A stretch of DNA of 64,000 nt from DASQPR01 sp963836785 (GCA_963836785.1 CAWIKW010000024.1:1-64000); one strand, 5' to 3'. Numbered from the stretch's first letter, positions 1 to 9,185 are shown. Notes: a model not told the origin generated them from the sequence alone. Program-made: numbers and translations.

Positions 1-89
1 AGGTGCCGTAAGGCTTTCCGTTGATATGTCCACGGCGGTCCGCAGGGCGAGAGCCATGACCGGGAGTGACTTGATAGCGCCTCTGTGTG

Positions 90-1124
90 TCAAGTGGTGG
101 TCGGACGCAATCTTTGTTGATCTTTGAGGATGTGGCGGTAGATCACGTTGGCGAGGCGTCGTTTGAGGGCTCTGCGGGCTTCGGCCGGCGTCTTGCCTTC
201 GCTGATCTTGCGCAGATAGTAGGTGCGGCCCGGACCGGGATCACGGGCTTGGCAGACGGCGATGGTGTGCAGGGCGGTGTTGAGTTGGCGGTTCCCGCCG
301 GTGTTCAGCCGGTGCCGGTTGCGGTTGCCGCTGGAGGCGTCTATCGGTGAGGTGCCGGTGTAACTGGCGAAGTGGTCCGCGGAGGGGAAGCGGGTTACGT
401 CTCCGACGTGGCCGAGGATCTTCGCGGACAGCACGACCGCGATGCCATGGACGTTGGAAAGGGTGCTGCCGGTTGCGGCCACGGCGTCGCGCTGCAGCCG
501 CTCATTGGCTTTGAGTTGTCGGTCGACGCGGTGCAGGTCGTTGAGCAGTTCACGGGCGAGGTCGCGACGACATGCGCCGGTGGCGGTGCTCGTGCGGATG
601 GTGCGCAGGATGGCTGCGGCCTTGTCAGCGGACAACCCGACGGCTGCGCCGCCCGGCACGAGTTCGCGCAGCACGCCGTGGAGCCGGTTGAGGATGCGTG
701 TGCGTTCGTGGGTCAGGTCATCGTGGCGCTCGGCCAGTAGCCGCAGAATGGTGGTCTGGTCCTCGGCTACCACCCGGCGCAGCCGCTGGTGATGCAAAGC
801 GACATGAGCAACGCTGACCGCGTCGGCGACATCGGTCTTGCGTCCGCCGCCGGTGGCAAGCACTCGCGCGCGGGCGGCGAGAGTGGCCGGAACGTCAACA
901 ACGACGTCGCCGGCGGCGGCCAGCTGCTGGGCGATGCCGCGGCCGAGCCCATTCGCGCCCTCGACGGCAAAGCGCCGCCGGGGCCACCGCTGGGACCACT
1001 TCATCAGCTGGGTGAAGGTGCCGGCGTTGACCGCAAAGCGGCGGTCGGCCAGGTGCTGGCCGGTGGCGTCGACGGCCACGGCGGTCAGCGAGGACTTGTG
1101 CGGATCGATTCCAATCGTGATCAA
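90..1124 (-). CDS. IS110-family transposase
   Basis: This is a DEDD-type transposase of the IS110 family, which moves its element by a recombinase-like mechanism. The N-terminus starts LITIGIDPHKSS, the conserved first acidic motif of the family. The C-terminal half has the transposase_20-type region (LSNVHGIAVVLSAKILGHVG, then ASYTGTSP). The frame is open further upstream to 1214, but I chose the TTG at 1124 because a GGAG lies 7 nt before it and the protein then begins directly at the conserved motif, giving 344 aa. It appears intact. A second, truncated IS110 N-terminus lies at 1464. Element ends are not visible, as expected for a family usually without terminal inverted repeats. Confidence 0.88.
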   Translation of the reverse strand: MITIGIDPHKSSLTAVAVDATGQHLADRRFAVNAGTFTQLMKWSQRWPRRRFAVEGANGLGRGIAQQLAAAGDVVVDVPATLAARARVLATGGGRKTDVADAVSVAHVALHHQRLRRVVAEDQTTILRLLAERHDDLTHERTRILNRLHGVLRELVPGGAAVGLSADKAAAILRTIRTSTATGACRRDLARELLNDLHRVDRQLKANERLQRDAVAATGSTLSNVHGIAVVLSAKILGHVGDVTRFPSADHFASYTGTSPIDASSGNRNRHRLNTGGNRQLNTALHTIAVCQARDPGPGRTYYLRKISEGKTPAEARRALKRRLANVIYRHILKDQQRLRPTTT

Positions 1125-1463
1125 GGCAGGTCTCCACGGCAGCCGGGATGGGGGTTCGCCGTGGTGGGCACCCTGACTTGAAGAAGATCGTTCGCCATGC
1201 CTCTGTCGAGCCACGCCACGGCCGGCGCCGGCCGGCTCGGCACGCTATCAGTGAGCCAACCCCGTAGAGCGGCAAGGAGCCTGCGAACCTGCGCCGACCG
1301 GCACCGTGGACGCTACGGGCTGCAGACCCTCGCGTCTGTCCCCAGTAGACAAGTCAGGAGCCTGCTGAGCCGTCAACTCGCAATAGGTCTGTCCCTAGGC
1401 CAGAGCCCTCGCCGTTGCCCCGTTCATCCGCCAATGGCAGAGGAGAGACGAGAGGACACTTCG
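1125..1463. other. non-coding gap between two IS110 copies
   Basis: I see no supportable gene here. The stretch includes the leader of the 90-1124 transposase and ends at the start of the truncated IS110 fragment. It is probably IS flank. No clear inverted repeat marks an element end. Confidence 0.4.
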
Positions 1464-1582
1464 ATGGTGACCGTCGGGATGGACCCGCACAAGCATGTCC
1501 ACGTCGCCGTGGCCGTGGACGCCGCCGGCAAGCGTATCGGTAACCCGCTGACCGTCAAAAACGACGTATCCCTGATCACCAT
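1464..1582 (+). pseudogene. IS110 transposase N-terminal fragment
   Basis: Translation begins MVTVGMDPHKHVHVAVAVDA, clearly the same family start as the transposase at 90-1124 (IGIDPHK). Homology stops after about 39 residues (..VKNDVSLITM), where it runs into an oppositely oriented IS630-like fragment. The downstream frame is Arg/Pro-rich read-through without family features. This looks like an IS110 copy truncated by another insertion or by deletion. Confidence 0.75.
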
Positions 1583-1770
1583 GAGCCGAACCGGCCCGGC
1601 CAGGTGCGCACCGTGTCCACGTGTACCCCCGTCTCGACGGCGATACTTGCGTTGGACCTGCCCCGAGCCGCCAAGAGCACGATCCGCGCCCGCAGCCGGG
1701 CCCGGTGCTCGCTCTTGTGTCCCAGGGGGCCTTCTTCAGCAGGTGCCGCTCAGTGGAGGTCAGGACTGTC
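1576..1770 (-). pseudogene. IS630-type transposase N-terminal HTH remnant, frameshifted
   Basis: On the minus strand one frame reads VLTSTERHLLKK. A neighbouring frame then reads HRARLRARIVLLAARGRSNA followed by SIAVETGVHVDTVRTW and ends in a stop at 1576. This is the usual IS630-family N-terminus (LT..ER..L.., RARIVLLAA, helix-turn-helix ending in TVRTW). It is split by a frameshift near 1732 and lacks the whole catalytic DDE domain, so it is a dead remnant. It abuts the broken IS110 start, suggesting nested insertions. Confidence 0.6.
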
Positions 1771-2015
1771 GGACGTGCGGGTAACAGGCAAGGCAGGTTG
1801 GCCGATCGGCGGAAGGGGCTGTCTGGGATCGTCATAAGGGCGCCCGGACAAAGGGGCGGTTGCCGAACGAACTGCCTCGCAGATATCCATGGGGGTCGTT
1901 CAAGCACTCTGGGGCACGTGACACGGTCCGGGAGGCGGGAGCGGTGCGTGGACTTCGACCGCCCACCCTCTGGTAGCTCGCTGTAGTCGATCGCGGCAGG
2001 GACGCCGGATTACTC

Positions 2016-2030
2016 TGGACTTGCGGTCCA
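2016..2030. promoter_or_regulatory. palindromic operator TGGAC-N5-GTCCA upstream of tetR-1
   Basis: The sequence TGGACTTGCGGTCCA has perfect 5-bp arms and lies 17 nt before the ATG of the TetR gene at 2048. A TACTCT at 2011-2016 could be the -10, which would place the palindrome over the transcription start. The same arms with a 6-nt spacer recur before the other two tetR copies. Confidence 0.7.
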
Positions 2031-2047
2031 TTTTGAGGAGGCGGGTC

Positions 2048-2722
2048 ATGGGCGGGGAGCTGACGACGAAGGGGAAGGCGACGCGGAGCCGGATCGTCGA
2101 GGGGGCTGCGGCGGTGCTGCGGGAGAAGGGTGTCAGTTCGGCGATGTTGGACGACATCATGGCGCGGACTAGCACCAGCAAGGGTCAGCTGTTCCATTAC
2201 TTCCCGGCCGGCAAGGACGAACTGCTCGTCGCGGTTGCCCAGTTCGAGGCAGATCAAGTCCTGGAGGACCAGCAGCCGTACCTGGGCTGTCTGGATTCGT
2301 GGGAAGCCTGGGAGCAGTGGCGGGATGTGGTGATCAAGCGTTATGAGGCCCAAGGGGACGAGTGCCCGCTCGGGTCGCTGTTTCTGCAGATCGGGCGGTC
2401 GACCCCCGGCGCGCGGGCGATCGTGATCGAGTTGATGCGCCGCTGGCAGGAGAGCTTGGCGGTGGGCATCCGGTCGCTGCAGGCCGTTGGCGGCTTCCCG
2501 CCGGACTCGATGTCGATGCCAGGGCTGCCGCGCTGCTGGCCGCGATTCAAGGGGGTGTGTCGATCCTGCTGTCGACGGGTCAGTCCACTCACCTGCGCGC
2601 CGCTCTCGACCTCGGGATCGCGGACCTGCGCCGCGCGGGCAGCGCAGGTCCGTGACCTGGCGAAAGGACGCTTCACGCATCCGCCTCGCCCCGGGGCGAT
2701 GGGGCATGTCAGCCGGCGATGA
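2048..2722 (+). CDS. TetR-family regulator 1 (C-terminus frameshifted)
   Basis: The N-terminal TetR HTH reads TKGKATRSRIVEGAAAVLRE and TSTSKGQLFHYFPAGKDELL, followed by a ligand domain with DSWEAWEQWRDVV. I chose ATG 2048 because AGGAGG precedes it by 7 nt. The open frame ends at 2722, but from about 2505 it turns into Cys/Arg/Ser-rich sequence. The family-like continuation (LDVDARAAALLAAIQGG, then THLRAALDLGIADLRRAG) lies one frame over and ends at 2655. A single-base indel near 2500 has therefore changed the last helices, or the base call is wrong. DNA binding is probably retained. It likely represses itself and the adjacent oxidoreductase genes through the palindrome at 2016. Confidence 0.8.
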   Translation: MGGELTTKGKATRSRIVEGAAAVLREKGVSSAMLDDIMARTSTSKGQLFHYFPAGKDELLVAVAQFEADQVLEDQQPYLGCLDSWEAWEQWRDVVIKRYEAQGDECPLGSLFLQIGRSTPGARAIVIELMRRWQESLAVGIRSLQAVGGFPPDSMSMPGLPRCWPRFKGVCRSCCRRVSPLTCAPLSTSGSRTCAARAAQVRDLAKGRFTHPPRPGAMGHVSRR

Positions 2723-3424
2723 CGGCCACGGTGGTGCGGCCGCCGTCGACGTCGAGCACAGTGCCGTGAACGAAGGCCGACTCGTCACTGGCCAGGTAGA
2801 CGGCGGCGTTCGCGATGGCATCGGGGGTTCCGCCCGGCCTGCGGGGGTGCCCTTCATCATGACCTCGCCGGGGTAGATCTCGCCCGGGGCGGGGGTCAGC
2901 ACGACGCCAGGCGAGATCGCGTTGACCCGGACGCCCTGCGGTCCGAACTCCGCCGCCCAGGCCCGGGTCACGGTTTCCACGGCTCCCTTGGTGGAGCTGT
3001 AGAGGGCGCCGATCGGAATGCCCAAGCGGGCGATCCAGGAGCCCAGGTTGATGATCGCTCCGCTGCCGGCCTCCGCCATGGCGGGTGCGACGGCTGCGGT
3101 GAGGAAGAACGGAGCCTTCACGTTGACCGCGTAAAGGTGGTCGAAGGTCTTCTCATCGGTGGTTGCTGTGGTATTTCTGGGGTAGATGCCCGCGTTGTTG
3201 ACCAAGACGTCGATGCGGCCGCCGAGGAGCCGTGTCGCCTCCCGGGCCAGTGTCTGCGAGGCGGCGGCGCTGCCGTCCAGGTCGGCCTGCACGAAGTCGG
3301 CGCGGCCGCCTCCGGTGCGGATGCCGTCGACGACCTCCTTGCCGCGTCCGGCGCTGCGGCCCGAGACGACGACGTGCGCCCCCTCGGCGGCGAACGCCTC
3401 CGCGATGGCCGCGCGCTGAGCCAC
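2709..3424 (-). pseudogene. short-chain dehydrogenase fragment (no N-terminal Rossmann glycine motif, frameshifted)
   Basis: The body is a classical SDR: VLVNNAGIYPRN, the Ser of NLGSWI, YSSTKGAVETVTRAWAAEFG with the catalytic YxxxK, and VRVNAISPG. Two defects are visible. The protein begins at AIAEAFAAEGAHVVVSGRSA, so the TGxxxGIG cofactor motif is missing, and an in-frame stop lies immediately upstream. Near 2838 the frame shifts: the proper C-terminus (ANAAVYLASDESAFVHGTVL, then DVDGGRTTVAVIAG) is in another frame ending at 2709. The 5' end abuts the ribosome-binding site of the divergent aldo/keto reductase, which suggests a deletion joined the two. Confidence 0.75.
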
Positions 3425-3444
3425 TCGAACCCCGGGAAGGAATC

Positions 3445-4332
3445 ATGAGCACAGAAACCAACGTCCCCGGCACCGTCACCATCGGCGGCGACCTCACCGT
3501 CGCGAATATCGGCTACGGCGCGATGCAGCTCACCGGCCCGAAGGTCTGGGGCGAGTACCCGGACCACGACAAGGGCGTCGCTCTGCTCCGCGAGGTCGTC
3601 GAGGCGGGCGTGACCTTCATCGACACCGCCGATGTCTACGGCCCGCACTCCAATGAAGAGCTCATCAAGGAGGCTCTGCACCCCTACCCGGACAACCTCG
3701 TCATCGCATCGAAGGGCGGCTTCTTCCGCGGTGGCCCCGAATACAGCGACATGGGCGCGTCCGGCAACAAGTGGTACCTACGCCAAGCCGCATATATGAG
3801 CATGCGGCGCCTCGGCGTCGAGCAGATCGACCTCTACTACCTGCATACGCCAGCCTTCACCGACACTCCCTTCGAGCAGGCTGTCGAGACGCTGGCCGGG
3901 ATGAAGCAGGACGGCCTGATCCGCCACATCGGCCTGTCCAACGTCAGCGCTAACCAGCTCCTTGCCGCACTGGCGATCACGGATATCGCCGCGGTCACCG
4001 TGCACTACAACGTCGCGGTCCGCGTCGGCGCGGCGGTGCGCGCGGTCGCACAGGACAAGGGCATCGTGTTCTCGCCCTGGCATCCTGGCGCGGTCCCCGG
4101 CGGTGCAGACGGCGCGCCACTGCACGCCGTCATCGACCCGATCGCCGCGAAGCACGGCGCCGCGCCTCAGCAGATCGCCCTTGCCTGGCAGCTTCGCCGC
4201 ACACCCAATGCGCTGCCGATTCCTGGCACGACGAGCGTGCAGCACTTGAAAGAGAACCTCGCCGCCGCAAGCATCCACCTCGCCGACGAGGAGGTCGCCG
4301 CGATCACCGCACTGGCCCGCGAGGAATCGTGA
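3445..4332 (+). CDS. aldo/keto reductase
   Basis: This 295-aa (beta/alpha)8 oxidoreductase of the AKR superfamily would reduce carbonyls with NADPH. The catalytic tetrad is readable: Asp60 and Tyr65 in FIDTADVYGP, Lys90 in IASKGG and His134 in LYYLHTP. The C-terminal cofactor region IPGTTSVQHLKENLAAA is present. The ATG at 3445 has GGAAGGA just upstream. It is the only intact oxidoreductase in the TetR cluster; the divergent SDR next to it is broken. The substrate is unknown. It may be controlled by one of the TetR paralogues. Confidence 0.88.
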   Translation: MSTETNVPGTVTIGGDLTVANIGYGAMQLTGPKVWGEYPDHDKGVALLREVVEAGVTFIDTADVYGPHSNEELIKEALHPYPDNLVIASKGGFFRGGPEYSDMGASGNKWYLRQAAYMSMRRLGVEQIDLYYLHTPAFTDTPFEQAVETLAGMKQDGLIRHIGLSNVSANQLLAALAITDIAAVTVHYNVAVRVGAAVRAVAQDKGIVFSPWHPGAVPGGADGAPLHAVIDPIAAKHGAAPQQIALAWQLRRTPNALPIPGTTSVQHLKENLAAASIHLADEEVAAITALAREES

Positions 4333-5022
4333 TCGGAACGGCTCCGATGGCCCATCGCATCACTACGCCGTTCGACGCATCGAGCACTGCGGCCCAGGTG
4401 GAGTCGACCTGCGCGACGCGCGTGCCATCGTCGCCGGCACCAGCTCCGGCAGCGGCACCGAATAGGCACCGACCGGCCGGCCACTCGCTTGGTTGGAAAC
4501 CAACTCCACTGCTTCTTCTTCTCACCCGCCAATCTCATTGAGGGAGAGGTGTCTCATGGCGTACCACTGCACTCGTTCTTATCTGCGCTGGGCCATCGGA
4601 GGCGCTAATCCTCATGCTGACCACTCCCGGCTTCCACGGACGGGTTGGCCGTCTGGTACACAGAAACAGGCTCTGAGCTGGGAAGACGTGCAGGCTGGCG
4701 GCGTTACGCACTAGGCGCAGGACGTTTTGTCCGGTTCAGATGGTTGCGGGGAGCGGGTCGAGGATGCGATTGTTCGGCTCGAGGACAGTCGAGGGCATTT
4801 ACTCGGCAACGGACTTGGCTTCGCCCTGCTGCGATGCTTGATCACGAGCCTGGGACCACCACCAGTCCAAGATCATGAAAAGAGCGCAGACACCGCCTGC
4901 TCATACTGCTCGGACGTCATGCGGCTCCCGCAGCCTGACCGGCGTCGTCCGACGCCTCGTGGCCATGCCATCTCAACGATCGTCGGCGCCAGACGATATC
5001 GGTACGCATGGCTGCTCCTATG
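4333..5022. other. no convincing gene
   Basis: There are several short open frames, the best being a 52-codon frame starting at 4557, but none has recognisable motifs or believable composition. A frame around 4405-4465 ends AIVAGTSSGSGTE, faintly like an SDR glycine motif, which is too weak to call. The stretch probably contains gene debris in this decayed region. Confidence 0.4.
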
Positions 5023-5072
5023 TGGACTGATTGGTCCACTCCACGGTGGCTGGGGGTGGACTGCTAAGTCCA
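5023..5072. promoter_or_regulatory. two operator palindromes upstream of tetR-2
   Basis: TGGACTGATTGGTCCA lies at 5023-5038 and TGGACTGCTAAGTCCA at 5057-5072. Both have perfect 5-bp arms with a 6-nt spacer and are 34 bp apart start to start. With the site at 5104 they form an array of three upstream of the TetR gene at 5138. Confidence 0.72.
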
Positions 5073-5103
5073 GAAAGAGAGACGTAGATCACTTCTCACA
5101 ATG

Positions 5104-5131
5104 TGGACCAACGGGTCCACTCCGCTACGAT
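5104..5131 (+). promoter_or_regulatory. tetR-2 promoter: operator plus -10, leaderless
   Basis: The palindrome TGGACCAACGGGTCCA (5104-5119) lies just upstream of a TACGAT hexamer at 5126-5131. That -10 places the transcription start on or beside the ATG at 5138, so the message would be leaderless. The operator fills the -35/spacer, the expected position for autorepression. Confidence 0.6.
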
Positions 5132-5137
5132 GGGTGG

Positions 5138-5737
5138 ATGTTGACGAGGAAAGGTGCCGCGACCCGGGCACGTATCATCGACGCGACTGCGGATCTGGTC
5201 GGGGCCAAAGGAGCTGCTGACACCTGTCTAGACGACGTTCTTGGAGCCACCAGCACCAGCAAGAGTCAGCTGTTCCACTATTTTCCGGACGGCAAGGCCC
5301 AGCTGTTGCTCGCGGTGGCCGAGGAGCAGGCACAGAAGGTCCTCGACGACCAGCTCCCCTTGCTGGACCACCTGGACACCTGGGAAGCCTGGGAGCAGTG
5401 GCATCAGCTGATCATCGAGATCTATGCTCCGAAGATCGCGTACTGCCCGCTGACCGCGCTGACCAGCCAGTTCCCGAAGAATGACGCCCGGATTGGCGAG
5501 CTAATCACCCGTCTGTTCGAGCGATGGCAGGGCCACCTGTCCCGCGGATTGGAGAAAATGCAGGCCAACGGCCTGCTCGATCCTGCGGCGGACGGTGCGC
5601 GCCTGGCCTGGGCAGTCCTCGCGGCCGTCCAGGGTGGAGTCGTCATCGGCCAGGCCACCGGATCCTTGAATCCTCTTGAGGTCGCCCTCCAGATCACCCT
5701 CGACCACGTCCGTGCCCACGCCATCGCCGCCACTTGA
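5138..5737 (+). CDS. TetR-family regulator 2
   Basis: This intact 199-aa TetR repressor is closely related to the copies at 2048 and 9238. The HTH spans roughly residues 5-50 (TRKGAATRARIIDATADLV to TSTSKSQLFHYFPDGKAQLL). The ligand-binding domain contains HLDTWEAWEQWHQLI and the C-terminal helix ARLAWAVLAAVQGGVVIGQA. The frame is open upstream to 4727, but ATG 5138 aligns with the family start and fits a leaderless promoter. Three TGGAC-N6-GTCCA palindromes lie within 120 bp upstream. It is the only undamaged member of the three and may now serve all the operators. The inducer is unknown. Confidence 0.85.
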   Translation: MLTRKGAATRARIIDATADLVGAKGAADTCLDDVLGATSTSKSQLFHYFPDGKAQLLLAVAEEQAQKVLDDQLPLLDHLDTWEAWEQWHQLIIEIYAPKIAYCPLTALTSQFPKNDARIGELITRLFERWQGHLSRGLEKMQANGLLDPAADGARLAWAVLAAVQGGVVIGQATGSLNPLEVALQITLDHVRAHAIAAT

Positions 5738-5878
5738 TGCGCTGAATCACATCCCGTCCCGTAGCTTGCAGTACGACGGCGGCCCGCGCGGCAACGCGGA
5801 TCCGCGATCGGGTGCCAGACCTCGAGTCGGACACCGTCCGCGAAGTTGTCGCTCGGCTCATCCCCGCTGTACGTCACG
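5738..5878. other. spacer with no gene seen
   Basis: This short stretch between tetR-2 and the IS1182-type fragment shows no feature I can support. Confidence 0.4.
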
Positions 5879-6013
5879 GATGTGGCGTTTCGGATCATCC
5901 GCGTCTCGAACGTGCCGGATCAACTGACGATCACCCGATTCCGTAGCTTGCACGCCGAGGCGTTCGCTGAGCTGTTCACCCAGATCCTGTTGTGGCTCCT
6001 TTGCGACCCCTGA
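5879..6013 (+). pseudogene. IS1182-type transposase N-terminal fragment
   Basis: The frame reads DVAFRIIRVSNVPDQLTITR and then FRSLHAEAFAELFTQILLW, ending in a stop at 6013. This matches the N-terminal DUF772-like region of IS1182/IS5-group transposases (DVAFR.., PD..TI.RFR..H). There is no start upstream and no catalytic domain. It comes from a different subgroup than the larger remnant that follows. Confidence 0.6.
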
Positions 6014-6128
6014 AGGCGGTCGCTAAGTGGAAATCTCAGCGAGTCACTACGGCTATTTGGTCAGCCGCTGCCGAGGGCTGTCCTGAACAATCCGCGTGCC
6101 GGTCGATCTGTTGATCTTTGCAGTTGGG

Positions 6129-7455
6129 ATGATCTTCGGTGCGCAAGGTAGGTCTGAGAGTCAGCGTGAATTGCTGGACGTGGAGTCGGTGGCTGGGCAT
6201 CTGCTCAGGCCTGGCAGTGTGTTCGCGTTTCTGGCCGAGCATCGCCGTGAGTTGTTTCCGGATGAGATGTTCGCCGTCTGTTCCCGACGCGCCGGGGTAG
6301 GCCGAGTGTGCCGGCTGATGTGATGGCAGCGGTGATCACGCTGCAGTCGCTGCACGCCTGTCAGACAGCGAAACCATCGGCGGTGACCTTCGATCTGCGG
6401 TGGAACGCGGCGTGCGGGCTGGGGGTCACCGCGACCGCCTTTCATGCGACAACGTTGACGTATTGGCGGCGACGGCTGGCGACTTCGGAACGGCCGAACC
6501 GGATTTTCGAGGCGGTCCAGCACGTGGTCGCGCAGACCGGGGCATTGGCCGGGAAGATGCGGCGGGTGTTGGACTCCACGGTGCTCGATGACGCGGTGGC
6601 CACCCAGGACTCGGTGACCCAGTCGATCGGCGCGATCCGCCGGGTCGCCCGCGAGGTCCCTGACGCCGCGGCGGTGATCGCCGAACCACGACTACGCCCA
6701 GACAGGTAAGCCCGCGATCGCCTGGGACGACAAGGCCGCCCGAGCCGACCTGGTCGACGCTCTGGTCGGCGACGCGCATCGCCTGCTCGGGCACCTGCCC
6801 GACGCCGAGCGCGACCCGAAAGCCGCCGAGGCTTGCGCTCCTGGCGTTGATCGCGGGTCAGGACGTGGAGCCGGTCAAGGGGTCGGACGGCACGGACGGG
6901 CGCTGGCGTATCGCGCAGCGGGTCGCCCCGGATCGGGTCATCTCCACCGTGGACCCGCAGGCGCGGCACGCGCACGAGACGGTGTCGCGTCGTCAAGACG
7001 GGTTCAAAGCCCACGTTGCGATCGAGCCAGACACCGGCATCATCACCGACTGCGCCCTGACCAAAGCCGGCGGCACCGCCGATGATGGGCAGCCGGTCAG
7101 CGAGGCCCGCACAGGGCTGTATCTGCTCGACGGCGAACACGAGCCGGTAACTGTGCTAGCCGACTCGGCCTACGGATCTGGGGAACTGCGCGCCGAGCTT
7201 TCCGAGCGCGGACACTCCGACCGGGTCAAACCCGCACCGACCCGTTCGGCCGTGCCCGACGGATTCACCGTCGATGACTTCACGGTCGACCACGCCGCCG
7301 GCACCGCCACCTGCCCAACGGGACAACCGCGACCGTCGCACGAGTGTGAGAGAGTCGCATCGAAGAGATGCCCTTCCGTGAGCCCGGAACCTAGACCTTC
7401 AGCAGGCCCGACTCTGGTGCCACGCAAGGGCATTCTCATGTTCCGACACGCCTAG
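6129..7455 (+). pseudogene. IS1182-family transposase, at least three frame breaks
   Basis: Segments in successive frames give a nearly complete transposase: SQRELLDVESVAGHLL, then (after a shift near 6275) RRGRPSVPADVMAAVITLQS and RVLDSTVLDDAVATQDSVTQ, then (after about 6690) AIAWDDKAARADLVDAL, then (after about 6835) RWRIAQRVAPDRVISTVDP, DGFKAHVAIEPDTGIITDCA and LADSAYGSGELRAEL. Homology stops near 7330, before the Cys-containing C-terminus expected for the family. A small inverted-repeat segment (7365-7447) follows. The gene is inactive. Confidence 0.8.
7365..7447. repeat. imperfect inverted-repeat pair, possible mini-element ends
   Basis: GAGATGCCCTT at 7365-7375 is mirrored by AAGGGCATTCTC at 7436-7447. 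The similarity extends a few bases into flanking CGTG/CACG. It sits where IS1182 homology ends. Confidence 0.4.
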
Positions 7456-7527
7456 CCGACCGAGATCATCGGTGCATCAGGGTTAAGGCACACGCGACAA
7501 GCCGACCGGTGCGCGACAAAGGCTCGC

Positions 7528-9057
7528 TTAGATGCCGCCGGCCGCGGCGCTGAAAGCTTCGGCGTCGGCTTCGGCGATCGTTGTCTCGTCGGCCGAAGGG
7601 GCTGGCGGGAGATCCTTACGCCGGACGATAACGATGAGCAGGATGCCCGCGAGGGCAAAGAATCCGGTGCCGACCGCGAACATCAAGTGGTAGCCGGAGA
7701 CCAGCGCCGCGAGCCGCGCCGGTTGGCTGGTCGAGTCGCCGACGTGGTGCAGTCGGCCGGCGGTGCGTGACGCCGCGACGGTGCTGAGGATAGCTAGCCC
7801 GAGCGCGCCACCGGCTTGCATCGAGGTGTTGAAGACGCCGGAGGCCAGCCCAGCGAGCTTTGGGGCGACGTTGGCCGTGGCCAGCACGGTCAGCGGTACC
7901 AGAGCGGCACCGATACCCACGGAGTTGAGCACCAACGGCAGCAGGATGCGGGTGAAGTAGATGTTTCCACTGGAGGTGAGCTGGGTGAGCAGCGAGAATG
8001 CCGCAATCCCGAAGACGAGTCCAATGATTGCCTGGGGCCGGAGACCGATGCGTGCGATGAACTTTCCTGCCAGGGTCGCGCCCGCGAGCATGCCGATGGA
8101 CAAGGGCACGAACGCGAGTCCGGTCCGTAGCGGTGAATAGCCCAGCACCTCCTGCAAGTAGATGGTCAGCGTGTAGAAAAATGCCGCGTTCGCGCCCAGC
8201 AGCAACACGACGCCGACGTTTGCGACGGTGACGGTGCGGGAACGGAACAGGTTTAACTGAATCAAAGGCGCCGGGTGGCGGTTCTCGATGATGAGGAACA
8301 GTGCCAGCAAGGCCAGTCCGCCAAGGCCGAATCCAAGTGTGGAGGCAGATCCCCATCCGTCCGTGTTGGCCTTGACGATCGCGTACACGATCCCAAGAAG
8401 GCTTGCCGTCACGGTCACCGCGCCGAGGAAGTCGAAGCTTCGTTTGGTGTCGGGAGCCTTCGACTCGGGCACGTAGCGCAGGGCGAGAAGAATGGCGATG
8501 ACGCCGATGGGCGCGTTGACCCAGAACACCCACGGCCACGACAGGGCCTGTGTGAGCACGCCGCCGAGTATGACCCCGAGCGCGGTGGCGAGGGCGGATG
8601 TGCCGCCCCAGACGGACAACGCCCTCGTTCGATCCGCCGCGCCGGTGAATACTGTGGTAATGATCGAGACGACGGCGGGTGAGACCATCGCGGCTCCGAG
8701 TCCCTGGATTGCCCGGAACGTGATCAGTTCCCCTGGCGAAGTCGAGATCGCGCAGAGCACCGAGGCGATCGTGAAGGCTCCGAGGCCGGTCACGAATAGC
8801 AGTCTGCGACCGAGCAGGTCTCCCGCGCGCCCGCCCAGCAGCAGAAAGCCGCCGAACACCACGGTGTAGGCGTTGATAACCCAACCCAGTGCACTCGACG
8901 TAAACCCCAGATGCGTCTGAATGGTCGGCAGGGCGACGTTGACGATCGTCACGTCGATCGCCACCATCAGCTGAGCCAAGCAGACAATGGTCAGCACCAG
9001 CCACCGATTGCTCGACTGCTGCCGCCGCATGGTTCTTCCAGGAAGAGAATCAGACAT
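7528..9057 (-). CDS. MFS drug exporter, DHA2 (14-TM) type
   Basis: This 509-aa inner-membrane antiporter of the DHA2 family most likely exports a toxic compound with proton exchange. The first helix carries LAQLMVAIDVTIVNVALPTI, the family's motif D1 region. Loop 2-3 has RAGDLLGRRLLF (motif A), and helix 5 carries the GVILGG-type motif C. About 14 hydrophobic segments are visible. I chose ATG 9057 with GAGG 6 nt upstream; ATG 9030 is also possible. Its promoter lies in 9058-9230, which holds a TetR-type palindrome (9186). The wrecked tetR copy lies divergently, so this looks like a classical regulator/efflux pair that has lost its own repressor. Confidence 0.9.
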   Translation of the reverse strand: MSDSLPGRTMRRQQSSNRWLVLTIVCLAQLMVAIDVTIVNVALPTIQTHLGFTSSALGWVINAYTVVFGGFLLLGGRAGDLLGRRLLFVTGLGAFTIASVLCAISTSPGELITFRAIQGLGAAMVSPAVVSIITTVFTGAADRTRALSVWGGTSALATALGVILGGVLTQALSWPWVFWVNAPIGVIAILLALRYVPESKAPDTKRSFDFLGAVTVTASLLGIVYAIVKANTDGWGSASTLGFGLGGLALLALFLIIENRHPAPLIQLNLFRSRTVTVANVGVVLLLGANAAFFYTLTIYLQEVLGYSPLRTGLAFVPLSIGMLAGATLAGKFIARIGLRPQAIIGLVFGIAAFSLLTQLTSSGNIYFTRILLPLVLNSVGIGAALVPLTVLATANVAPKLAGLASGVFNTSMQAGGALGLAILSTVAASRTAGRLHHVGDSTSQPARLAALVSGYHLMFAVGTGFFALAGILLIVIVRRKDLPPAPSADETTIAEADAEAFSAAAGGI

Positions 9058-9185
9058 CAAAGACCTCGCTAACAGGGACGGCTATTCGCCGACCAGGGCT
9101 TCGGTGGCCTCACTCGCTGCGTAACGCGACTCGGCCTACGTCAGTGAACCGTGCGGTCCAGTCTTAGAGTCTGCGCAACCGTAAG

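Noticed and set aside
1832..3424. 530-codon minus-strand frame read as one protein
   Set aside because: Only the first 180 residues are SDR; the remainder is out-of-frame sequence antisense to tetR-1 and carries no domain.
4405..4465. SDR-like glycine motif AIVAGTSSGSG
   Set aside because: It is only a dozen residues in an otherwise featureless frame that stops at once; too little to call a fragment.
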